This document shows, in pieces, positions 22,011 through 32,777 of a stretch of DNA of 64,000 nt (its first letter is position 1; each line of letters starts with the position of its first letter). A model generated the notes under the pieces. That model worked only from the letters and a program-made list of their open reading frames with translations. It was not told the DNA's origin and did not search any database. Made by a program: the position numbers and the translations under genes. This DNA is from Manihot esculenta (Eukaryota; Streptophyta; Magnoliopsida; Malpighiales; Euphorbiaceae): assembly GCF_001659605.2 (NCBI RefSeq), contig NC_035170.2:1674001-1738000 (forward strand), written 5' to 3'.

Positions 22011-25000
22011 GTTTCATGTAGCTTGCTTTTCTACTGTAGGATTATTTCTAGTATAATTTTGTCGATTGAGAGTTGTTTTGGATAATATTGTTGTTCACCG
22101 AGTTTCACATATGTCGATAGGATGTTTCTATCTCTTTACAAATATGCTTATGTTTTGATTGGATTGAACCCTCCATTTTTGGTGTGCCTTTCTCAAGTTC
22201 TTTGGATTACGGAGGGGAAACTTTTGCAAAAGCCCATTCTAGCCCTCCAAATTAGATGTGGATTTAAGTTTTACCTTGTATTCTAATTGGGCCTGGCAAC
22301 GTGTCCGTTCCGTACCATCTGTTATTGATTATGGCAAAATGAAAAGGGATCGAAATCAATCTCATTTTCCACCTCCGGCCAAGCAATTTGGCAAAAATGG
22401 AGGCGGCTGTTGTTTTCCGATTCACTCCATTTACTACTTGACTTCTCAATTTCATGACATCGTTGGATGGTGGGATTTGCATGCTTCGCCCATTTCAATC
22501 TCCATTAACCCGCTTGATTGAGGCACTTTGGTTTAATGGCTGATACGATAGGACTTTAAAACTAGGTGGTTACTCCTTAAATCTGCATGATCCGGTCTCC
22601 TTTTGAGCAGCAGCCAGTTTTGTTATAAAGGAAGAACAGAAATATATATATATATATTTATGATTGGCTTTAATTGAAATTCGGATTCAAAACTTCGGAG
22701 AAAATGGGGTTTAAGCCCATTCCAAGAATCGATGATGAAAGAAGAATACAAAACTAATCAAATTACGCTTAATTGACAATCTATTTTTTTTCTTGTTAAA
22801 GTCGTATATTTCACATTTACAAAATTTTTTATAATCAAATTTGATTGAATGGAATAGATAATTGAATTTGACATAATAAATAATTGAATTGAATTTTTTA
22901 AAAAGAAAAAAAATCCTCCAATCTAATCTCAAGTGTATCCTTTGTTGTTTTCTCTCTATTTTTTATTTAAAGCAAGTTTGCTAACCATAGAATTATACAA
23001 GATTCAAAGGCCAATTAACATTAGGGTGCCTTAAATTTAATGGGAATGGAGTTGGTTAGTGATTGTAGGCTGTGTCCAGATCATGTACAGCTTCTATTTC
23101 CTCTGTTAGTACATGAATCTGCACTGCTCTGTGGCCTGTGGATGTACCTGGCCTATGCTTAATTTCTCCTATTTTCTATTCTTTATAATTCTAAATTCTC
23201 TTTTTTTTTTCAATTACTATTAAATCTCTAAACTTTTATAAAATTAATTATTTTAAAATTACTCCATTAAAATATTTTTATATTTTATAAAATTTAATTA
23301 TTATATCTTTTTATTAAAAAATTATTAACTATCTTAAATTATTTATATTATTTAACCTCTATAATTTTAAATATTCATATGATTTAATTTTTTTAAAATA
23401 AAAATAAATTAACTAACAATTTTTTTATAGAAAAATTAGATTATTTGATTTTATAAAACATAAAAAGATTTAGTGGAATAATTTGAATAAAATATTTTAT
23501 TCAAAATCACGGGTTATATGAAATGGAGGCAATAGAAAATTTAATTATGATTTAGATAAGATTTTGCAAGAGATATGTACAAAATAAAAGTATATGGGCA
23601 GCATTGACCTGCCCTTGCAAGACTTGATTAAATGATTGAAGACTTTAAATTGAGCAAAATATTTTCTTTCTAAGGTATATAGTTGGTGGTATAAAAATAA
23701 TATTTTAATCACTAAAATTTTAAATAATTAAATATATTTTTCAAAGTATTTCTAATAAAACTTAGAACAATATTTTTTTAATCATATTTTTTTAATATCC
23801 TGTTTAATTTTAGTCTAATTTAATATATAATGATTAAAAATATATTATTTGCATGCTAAAATATAAATTTAAGTCTATATCTTTATTTTCATATTAAAAA
23901 ATAAAAATTTTACAACGTAGTCTTATAATATTGAAAAATTTATTATTTTATTTATTATTTTTAAAGATACATTAAAATATTTTTGATATTTTAAAAGATC
24001 TATCAATTAGTACTATTGATAAATTTATCGTTAAATATTCCACTAATTAATTCCATAATTTTAAAAAATTTAGTAATTACTCTTTTAATTTTTTAAAAAA
24101 TTTATTAATTAATCTGTCTTAATAATTAAAATTAATAGAAAAACTAATTAATAGACTTTTTAAAATATTAAAAAATATTAACATATTTTTCAATATTAAA
24201 AAATTAATTAATTAATTTTTTCATATTATAATAACTATATAATAATTTAAAAAATATTAAATATTTTATTTATTAATTTTGATAATTAATTATAATGAAA
24301 TTTTATATAAAATTTAACGATGGCATTTTTATAATATCGCAAACAATAGTGTAGGCAAATGGTCAAAACAACGTGGTTTGAAATTCAATCCACAGATAAT
24401 AGCAAGGAAGGAGGCTGGTCGGTAATATATTATTGCTTTAACCCTATAGATTTTCTTCCGTCTAAGAAATGTTTTTAATAACAACACTGCCAAATTTAAA
24501 ATAAGTCTAAATCATCTAATTTTTAGAAAGAGAAATACTTTAGAATTTTATAAAAAATACTTTTATTCCAAATCCAAATATAATTCAATAAATACAATCA
24601 AAATTTTATATATATTATATCATTTTACCACAAAATAATTTGAATTTGATTTGGTGGTGGGACAAATGTTCTTCAACTTATTATCTTAAAAAGAATTCAA
24701 TTTTGATCTTATTTCACAAAATAAAACCCTAAATTTTTTTTTTACCATTTAAATCGTCGAGATAGATTTAAAAAACCCTAAATGATCATACACATGTGTT
24801 GGCATTTTCAACAAACAAACAAAAGAATAGTTTTGAAAATTTGAATAGAAGATGGGATAAGATTTATTGGTGGTTGCTTGGTTTTTGGAATTTTAACCAA
24901 TACAAAGGCATATCCAATTTTCTAGTTATCTTTTGCCTTGATGTTGGTCCTTGTCGTGGCTAACTCAAGGAGTAATTTATCAATTTATTTTCGCAACAAA

Positions 25001-25380
25001 TAATCTTATAGAATATTCACATCAATTAACTCAAGATTGTATCAAAAATATAAATTTATTTTTCAAGTTTTTACCATAAAATGAATTTTCATAATGAATT
25101 ATTTATTGATAATAAAATACAAGAGATATGTTATAAACTTTTCATGATTCAATGATTTTTTTTCAAACAATTCAATGAGTAATTCATAAAAAAAAATGTT
25201 TTCGACCATACATTTAATACCCATTTGTCCAGAATTCATGCGGCAGTTTTCCTCTCAAGCGACAATTGACTTGTGCAATCAAAGAGAGAATGAAAAAGAT
25301 TGCCACCAAAATTGGTAGGCCATTAGGGTAATCAAATGGTTGAAAAAGATAAAAAATTGTACCCAAGTTAGGCATTTGTA
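22011..25380. other. RPP0 3' flank and AT-rich intergenic DNA
   Basis: After the P0 3'UTR the DNA is mostly A/T-rich. No protein motif, tRNA or transposon end was recognised. A candidate imperfect hairpin lies at 23067-23137. The small open frame 22258-22521 shows no domain and is not called. Confidence 0.6.
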
Positions 25381-25388
25381 TCTACCAA

Positions 25389-25389
25389 G

Positions 25390-25448
<59 letters not shown>
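25389..25448. repeat. (ATT)n microsatellite
   Basis: About 19 uninterrupted ATT units, a simple repeat likely to be length-polymorphic. It directly adjoins the segment at 25449-25860 that weakly resembles a Tat-like LTR. Confidence 0.95.
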
Positions 25449-25451
<3 letters not shown>

Positions 25452-25860
25452 ATGTTATGAAATATAGAAAATAAAACCTATTATGATTGTGTAAGTTTAG
25501 ATGGAGAGAAAAACGTTCATTTTCTTTTATTTTTTTTTTCCTATAGTGACGTCTAACTGTTTCTCTATGATGACGCTATATATTTCTGCCATTCAATTCT
25601 ATATGTACGAATGTGTCAGAGTCCATCTATACGCCAGATGATCATTTAATTCCTTCCGACACGCATGCGAGTAGGGCTGCGGAGTGACTGGACCTACCCT
25701 ATCTACCTCTTGTCACGTGGACTAAACTTCTAAAGGATGGACTTGTGAGCGTGAGTTAGAGCGCTCCGTGTAGTCTAGTCTATTTATGAGAAAGGCCTGA
25801 TGAGTTTTGAATATGAATTTTTTCTTAAAATTTATAGCATGAATAAGTCGTCCAGTGATC

Positions 25861-28400
25861 ATCAATTAAGAAAATATTTATTTACAATAAAATTAAAAAA
25901 TTTTATATATAATAATTAGGAATGATGTTTATAAAATCTCAAACATTTTACTCTTTTATAATTATACTTTTAACTTTTATTTTAAATAAAATTTCTATTA
26001 ATTATATTTTTAAAATAAATAAGTCAATCTCAATCTCATGTATTATTTAAGGAACTCGTAGAATTCATAGAAAAACTATTAAGTCAATTAAACTATAATA
26101 ATAATAATATATTTTTAATGATAAATAAACTTAAACAAAAATAATTTTTGAAAAAATTGATCAATATAGATAGGGTGAGCATTAATAGATTATTATGAAT
26201 ATAAAGATAAATTCCATAATCGTTGTCTCGTGTCCACGTAGATCCGATAGATGGGGAGTGGGTAACGGTGGGTGCCTCAGGTTCGAGTTATTAATAGGTG
26301 ACTTCCACGCCACGTGTCGGATACAGGCGTCAGTCACATTCACATGCTTGGCCGTGTGATTAGTTGGCATAAAAAGAGCGGTGCTGAGTTGGTGGCCACC
26401 ACTCCTAGTTTGCTTTAGACGAGTAATGATGGATTACACGTGTGCCAATCGTAGTCGGTGGAGTTTCTTTTAGCAATTCCATTTGGTGGCGGTAAACGCG
26501 GAGATTGAGTCCATGTTGGCGAAGGTTCTTTAGCCAACGTTTCAAAGATCAAACGCACAATGGGAATGAGACAACAAAACAGTCGACTAATGCCAAAAGT
26601 GATAAGACTTATCCCATTATCTTTTTTTTTTTAATATATGTAACTAACAATTCATTTTATAAAAAAAATTAAATAAATTATTATAAAATTATACACAATT
26701 TTCAAAAATAATTTTTAAAAAATTTTAAAAAATTATTTAAAAATTTAACTAAATTAAATTTTTATAAAATTTTTAATTTTAAACGAATTATACACTTAGA
26801 CAGACTTGACTATAATTATATTTATTGGAGAAAATATTTAAATAAAATTATTTTTAAAATTAAAAGATATTTTAGTTAATAAAGTAATATTTAATTTAAA
26901 ATAATAAAATTAATCTTTAATTTCACTAAATAAATATTAAAATTGACGTACTCATATATTTAATTTGATGATAAATACATTTGAATAAATTTAAAAAATT
27001 TTAAATTTAATTTTTTCAATTTCTAATTATCATGAATGTATGCAACAAAAATTATAAATTAATATTTACATATTTTCTTTTAATTCAATCAAAACTCAAA
27101 TTCAAATTTTTACAAAATTAATGTTTCCCTCGAGCATCAATTATATGGTTTTATTCAGAATTGAAAGAAAAGGTAAATAATCTTATTTATTCTTAAGCCA
27201 ATTGATTAAAAAATTTAATATTTACGTGTATTTTAATTTAAATATTCTAATTTTAATATAATTAACTTAATTTTTATATTTTAATGTAATTTTAATGAAT
27301 GTATAAATTTTTAAATTTGATAATTAATAATTTAATTATTTAACTGATATATCACATTATTATTATTATAATTCTTTTTTAATTGATCAATTGAATATAA
27401 AAATTTTAATATTTGTATTATTTTAAATTTTAATCTAAACATTAATATTTTAGATAAATGAGCTCAATTCAAAACGTAGAATTTTTAATATTAAATAAAT
27501 ACAATCACTTATCAATAATATTCAAGAAGCTAGAAGTGGCTGCTTTTGGTGAGAAAAATTTAAGATTCAACTTCAAGATTACATCAAATGGAAATGAGAA
27601 TCAGAAAGAAATCAGCTAAGCTGGATAAGATATGGTAGCTGTAAATTTCAAAGATCTCATCATTTAATCCTTTTATTTATTTCTATAACCCTCTTTTCGC
27701 ATTTAATCCACATCATGTCCTTTTAGTCATTTATGGGCCTCTAATTCTAATTAGTACTACTACTAATTTTCTTACCTAATATGGTTTGATCTATTAATAC
27801 AAAATCAATCTTATAGTAGAAATAATTTAATAATTATTAAATTAAATGGTTAATTAAAATTTATATAATAGATAAACGAATATGGATATAAAGATTTTAA
27901 AAAAAAAACTGAATTAATTTTTTTAATAAATCAGTTTTATAAAATTTAATATTGAAAAGTTCAAATTAGATTGAAGCTTCCAAACTAGACTTGCATGCAT
28001 ACAAGAATCACTATTCACTAATAACTAGAAAAAAAAGAAAAAAGAAAAGTCATTAAGCAGACATAGTTGAAAAACAATAAAATAAACAAAAAAGACCAAG
28101 GTCCAATGTTAGAACGATTCCACTCACTATTTACTAGAAGATTTCCAACATGTGCTGTTTCCTTCCTTTCAATACCAGTACCTAACGCTTAGACACCTTC
28201 CACGACAGTCCATAGCTTATATGGATAAGCTCCCTTCTCCCTCTCTCTCTTTCGAAATTTCCATTTTCTACAGATTATTACCAAACAAAACTTAATTTAA
28301 TTTTCCACTCACTTTCAAATTTCAAAATTATCTGTTTCTCTTCATGGACTTTCCTTCCTATCCATCTCTCTTTCCACACGCCTTTTCTTCTCCTCGTCTC
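25861..28400. other. AT-rich intergenic DNA upstream of HSPRO with G-box motifs
   Basis: No gene is seen. A more GC-rich island at about 26220-26560 holds CACGTG G-boxes at 26311-26316 and 26437-26442; another lies upstream at 25714-25719. These are core binding sites for bZIP/bHLH factors and ABA-response elements. They lie 2-3 kb upstream of HSPRO, so a link is only suggestive. Confidence 0.5.
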
Positions 28401-28411
28401 TCTCCTCCCCC

Positions 28412-28419
28412 TATATATA
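28412..28419 (+). promoter_or_regulatory. TATA box of the HSPRO gene
   Basis: TATATATA in a CT-rich context about 100 bp upstream of the HSPRO ATG, giving a predicted start near 28445 and a short 5'UTR of roughly 75 bases. Confidence 0.7.
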
Positions 28420-28510
28420 CCCTCCTCTCCCTCTCTTTCTCTTCGTGTCTTTCCACACAAACACGTTTTTCGAAATTTCAAAATTCACTTTTTGTTTTAA
28501 TTTCCAGTTC

Positions 28511-28531
28511 ATGAAAACATGGTTGGTTTAG
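28511..28531 (+). promoter_or_regulatory. Short upstream ORF overlapping the HSPRO start
   Basis: ATG at 28511 opens a six-residue frame (MKTWLV, stop TAG 28529-28531) that overlaps the main ATG at 28519 in another frame. If translated it would reduce initiation at the main start. Initiation contexts of both ATGs are A-rich. The effect is inferred, not shown. Confidence 0.5.
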
Positions 28532-29955
28532 ATTGCAAAGCTAAGATGGTTTCCTCTGATCTCCCAAGCAAGTCACCCAGACTCTCTAACAAGCTTCATG
28601 TCCAGATCCCTTCTGCGACGACGTTTCGTGGTGTTACCAATTTCTCGCCGGTTTCCGCTTCCGACTCTTCTTGTTCGGCTTACGAGCACTACCTTCGGTT
28701 ACCTGAGTTGAGGAAATTGTGGACTTGTAAGGAGTTTCCGGATTGGAAGAACGAATCCATTTTTAAACCGGCTTTGCAGGCTCTTGAGATCACGTTTCGG
28801 CTTATTTCCACCGTTTTATCGGACCCGAGACCGTACGCCAGTCGGAGAGAATGGAAACGAAGGCTTGAGTCGCTTGCTACTTCACAGATCGAGCTGATTG
28901 CTATTCTGTGTGAAGATGAGGAGGAAGGTGGACACACACGTGGCACTGCACCGATTGTTGATTTGCGCTCATCTAATGGCATTTTGGGTCGGGATGGGAG
29001 TTGCGCCGAGGTGTGGAAGGTCTCACCTGAAACCACCGTGGTCAACCGGACCAGCGAGGCCAGCCTACTTCCTCTCCTTTCCACGTGGCAGAAATCCGAG
29101 GACATTGCTCGGAAAATTTTCTACTCCATCGAATGCGAGATGAGGCCATGTCCGTACACTCTTGGTCTTGGAGAGCCGAACCTCGCCGGAAAACCTAACC
29201 TCGACTACGACGCCGTTTGCAAGCCAAGTGACGTACATAGCCTCAAGAAGAATCCGTACGATCACATAAACAACCACGAGAACCAAACGCTGTACACCAC
29301 ACACCAGATTCTAGAGTCGTGGATCCAAGCAGTTAAAGAGCTTGTTAAACGCGTAATTGAAAGAATTGGTAGCAAGAAATTCGATATGGCGTCAAGCGAT
29401 TGCTATTTGCTTGAGAGAATTTGGAAGCTTCTATCCGAAATTGAAGATTTGCATCTGTTAATGGATCCAGACGATTTCTTGAGGCTCAAAAACCAGTTGC
29501 TCATGCGATCGCTTGACGAATCGGAGGCGTTCTGTTTCCGATCCAGAGCATTGGTGGAGATAACGAAATCTTGCAAGGACTTGAAGCATAAGGTTCCGGA
29601 GATTCTGGGCGTGGAGGTGGACCCCAAAGGTGGGCCAAGGATCCAGGAGGCGGCGATGAGATTATACAGCGAGAAGAAGGATTTCGAGAAGATTAGTTTA
29701 CTTCAAGGGTTGCAGGCGATGGAGGCGGCTTTGAAGAGGTTTTTCTATGGGTATAAACAGCTGCTGACGGTGGTCATGGGGAGCGTAGAAGCTAGAGGAA
29801 ATCGCGTTTTGGTGAATCCAGAGACATGTGACTCGCTGAGTCAGCTGTTCCTGGAGCCAACTTATTTCCCGAGTTTGGATGCAGCCAAGACGTTTTTAGG
29901 CGAGTTTTGGAGTCATGAATTCAGTGGGTTGGAAAAAGGGAATCGGAGACAGTAG
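28519..29955 (+). CDS. HSPRO2: HSPRO-type protein (Hs1pro-1 family, nematode-resistance-like)
   Basis: Intronless, 478 aa, the full length of the plant HSPRO family. It starts MVGLDCKAKMVSSDLPSKSP, the characteristic family N-terminus, and has the two family domains: Hs1pro-1 N-terminal to about residue 200 and Hs1pro-1 C-terminal afterwards. Recognisable conserved stretches include YEHYLRLPELRKLW, ESWIQAVKELVKRV and FFYGYKQLLTVVMGS. Beet Hs1pro-1 was first described as a cyst-nematode resistance factor. Arabidopsis HSPRO1/2 are stress-induced, contribute to basal resistance and interact with SnRK1 (KIN10/AKINbetagamma). No enzymatic motif is known. No lesions are seen. The symbol follows the closest-looking family name; orthology to HSPRO1 or HSPRO2 was not tested. 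Confidence 0.93.
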   Translation: MVGLDCKAKMVSSDLPSKSPRLSNKLHVQIPSATTFRGVTNFSPVSASDSSCSAYEHYLRLPELRKLWTCKEFPDWKNESIFKPALQALEITFRLISTVLSDPRPYASRREWKRRLESLATSQIELIAILCEDEEEGGHTRGTAPIVDLRSSNGILGRDGSCAEVWKVSPETTVVNRTSEASLLPLLSTWQKSEDIARKIFYSIECEMRPCPYTLGLGEPNLAGKPNLDYDAVCKPSDVHSLKKNPYDHINNHENQTLYTTHQILESWIQAVKELVKRVIERIGSKKFDMASSDCYLLERIWKLLSEIEDLHLLMDPDDFLRLKNQLLMRSLDESEAFCFRSRALVEITKSCKDLKHKVPEILGVEVDPKGGPRIQEAAMRLYSEKKDFEKISLLQGLQAMEAALKRFFYGYKQLLTVVMGSVEARGNRVLVNPETCDSLSQLFLEPTYFPSLDAAKTFLGEFWSHEFSGLEKGNRRQ

Positions 29956-30333
29956 CTGTGGTTTATGGCTACACATAGGAGGATGAAGAGACTCGGTTGG
30001 TGAATCGGTTTTGGCCTACTCAGTTGCTTGTTGTAGAAATAGACATAACACAAATTTTCTTCTGTTCATCATTTGTATCAAAGGTATTGATTATTTGTAA
30101 AAATTTTCTGTCTATTTATTTATTGTAACATTTTAATGTCATATCCATAGCAATTTCCTCCACGTTTATGGGATTCTTTTATATAATTTTCTTTTTAAAA
30201 AACTTAAAATTTCAAATTTTTACTATAAAAAACAACCAGTATTAATGGTTTCTAATTAATTTTAAGAAATGAGATAGAGTATCCAAATTAATTTGTGTTA
30301 CTAATTAATTTTGAAGCCTACGATTGCCAAGGC

Positions 30334-30407
30334 GTCTGGGTGGTGTAGTTGGTTATCACGCTAGTCTCACACACTAGAGGTCCCCGGTTCGAACCCGGGC
30401 TCAGACA
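30334..30407 (+). tRNA. trnV-CAC: tRNA-Val (anticodon CAC)
   Basis: 74 nt. Acceptor GTCTGGG pairs with CTCAGAC (one G-T pair). The anticodon stem CTAGT/ACTAG encloses the loop CTCACAC with anticodon CAC. The T arm is CCCGG-TTCGAAC-CCGGG, and the discriminator is A. There is no encoded CCA and no intron, as expected for a nuclear gene. It is followed by a T-rich run (30409-30416) that can serve as the RNA polymerase III terminator. Confidence 0.97.
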
Positions 30408-31437
30408 TATTTTTTTATGACTTTTTCCCACGGTGCTACTGCGTTCGTTGATTTGTGCAATTGGTTCGTTAAAATTTACAATTGCAGACATATCCCCCAC
30501 CCCTCAAAACAGTATAGAATTATGAGAACTGAATTGAATCGGTAGATTAAAAAATATTGAATTGAACTAATAACTTTACTTTTCTTTCCTATGCAACTGA
30601 TGTTTTGATAGTTTTTCAGACAATATCCTAATAGTATCTATGATGAAGCTGTCTTTGAGAGTGCTGTGTTTAATAATACTTTTAATTTATATATAAAAAA
30701 TTAAATATTATTTTACATTTATATTTTAATTTATTGCTATTATGTTAATGATATTATAATTATATATTGATCATATATGATTATTTTGTAAAATAATATT
30801 GATAGTTTGAAATAATAAATATGATAAAAATATTTATATATTGTAAAAAATTATATACGTATGAGATGAATTTATTTAATATATTGTAATTTGTCTAAAA
30901 ATAATATCTATTTATTATAATATTAAAAGAGTATATTAAATGAAATGCAACTTTTTTCTAACTTATATATACATCCATACTAATAATTGAATCATAAATT
31001 AAATAATTAAATGCTAATTAATAAAATTAGATAAATACTAACAAAATTATATAAATTATATTTCATTAATAAATTCTACAAAAAATTATAATATATATTA
31101 TGTGCAGTAAAAAACTGTTTGCTTTATAAATAAATAAATAAAATATTTTTAATTATATAAATATCAAAATAATATTTTTAAATTTATTATTAATTACTAT
31201 AAATAAGTAAATTAACCTAAAATTACACTATTTTCATAAATATATAAATTTATTGAAATAATAATTTTTTAATTCATTATTCTAATATTTTTTAAAAAAT
31301 TCAACAAATACGAAACGGATATTGATTTAATTAAACACTTATACTTTTATTAATAGCTAAATAAGTTTGATTTAAAATTTTAAATTAATTAAACTCTCGT
31401 AGTATTATTTAAACGTCAGATAGACATTCATTAAATA
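30408..31437. other. AT-rich spacer between tRNA-Val and the Tat-like element
   Basis: About 1 kb of A/T-rich DNA. No coding or structural feature was recognised. Confidence 0.6.
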
Positions 31438-31442
31438 TAATA
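31438..31442. repeat. Target-site duplication TAATA of the Tat-like element, left copy
   Basis: TAATA precedes the outer LTR at 31443 and recurs at 49728-49732 after the other LTR. Confidence 0.88.
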
Positions 31443-31938
31443 TGATGATCTGAGATTTAGAAAATAGGATTTTACAATGGGTTCTGTAAAACTGGAAAAA
31501 CTTAGACCTAGAGGAGAATATTTCTTCTTTTATATGTTTTATTTTGGCTGCTAGTGACATGTAACAGAAAGTGTATCATTGGACCACCTGTCCCTGCTAC
31601 ATTGATACGGACGTACGAGGGAATCAGATTTCTGTCCCATACATAACGGCTTCTGATTCTTCCTGTGCGCATGCGTGAGTGGGTCCGCAAGGCAGATAGG
31701 TCTCATTCTTGGTTCCAGGCTGGGCCGTGAGATGAGATGAGAACCGAGCCCAAAAGGGGATCCATATGAGAGGCTGGGCAGGCCGGGCCGACCTGGATGA
31801 GAAATCCAGGTGGAGCCCGGCCTTAAGGTTTGGACGAGCCGGGCCTGTTTTGTGCAGATGGTGTGTGGGCCTTTGGATGATGGGCTATTGTCCGAGGTCC
31901 TGGCCCTTGACCGGGGTGGAGAAATCCAACGGTCATCA
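31443..31938 (-). repeat. LTR of the Tat-like element (3' LTR in its minus orientation)
   Basis: 496 bp, matched by 49232-49727 with about 33 by-eye differences, mostly C/T and G/A transitions as expected for old methylated DNA. Confidence 0.92.
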
Positions 31939-32772
31939 ATTGCCCCTTTACCTTCTCGTCAGTTATTGTCCGACTGACGAGGGGTAAATATCGAGAGTAA
32001 TAATGACCGCGCCGCTCCAGAACAAAACTGTTCAGAACAACTCTTCGTCTCATTACCGTTCCTCATTTTGAATTCTCTCCATCTCCCAAGAAAACTTGCT
32101 CTCTTCTGCTCTCTGTTCTCCTTCGACCTCTTCTGCTTATTCATCCTTATTGTGTTTCAGGTACGCTTTCTTATTCCTCCATGGAAGGTTCTAAACTTCT
32201 CGATGTTTTTAATCTTGAGTCAAACATCACTCACTCTACCATAACTAAGTATATTTCTCGGAGATATTTAGATACTCCGCTTTACTATATTCGAGCTCCT
32301 CTGCAAAATGAGAGGATAGCTCTTCCAAACCCTTCCCCTCCCAGTTTGATAGATCCCTAGAAGGGTCGTAGCTTAGTCTTCTTCCTTAAGCAGAGGGACT
32401 TCGGTCTGACTTTCCCTTTTACCCCTTTCTTCATCGAGGTTTTCCAATACTTCGGGATAACCCCCCGGATGTTGTCTCCAAATTCTATTTTGTTCATGTG
32501 TTGTTTTGAATCTATCTGCTTGAGTTGGGGTTTTACACCCACGGCTTGTCTATTCGTCACTTTCTTCCGTCTCGTTAGGGCGATTCAGAATTTTTACTAT
32601 TTTGCCCCTCGTGGTGGATTGTCCCTTTTCACGGGCTACAAGGACTCAATAAAGGGATGGGTAGAGAGTTTCCTTGTGGCAGAGCTGAGAAAAGAGACTG
32701 ACTTGTCGTGGGGAGTGGGGCTAGACTAGGAGGACGTCCTCCTGGGCTGCAACGACCGGCCCCAACTAAGCC

Positions 32773-32777
32773 TTACT
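32773..32777. repeat. Target-site duplication TTACT of element 2, left copy
   Basis: TTACT before the LTR at 32778 recurs at 42590-42594 after the second LTR. Confidence 0.95.

Noticed and set aside
22258..22521. Open frame of 87 codons downstream of RPP0
   Set aside because: No domain, no splice-supported extension, ordinary intergenic composition.
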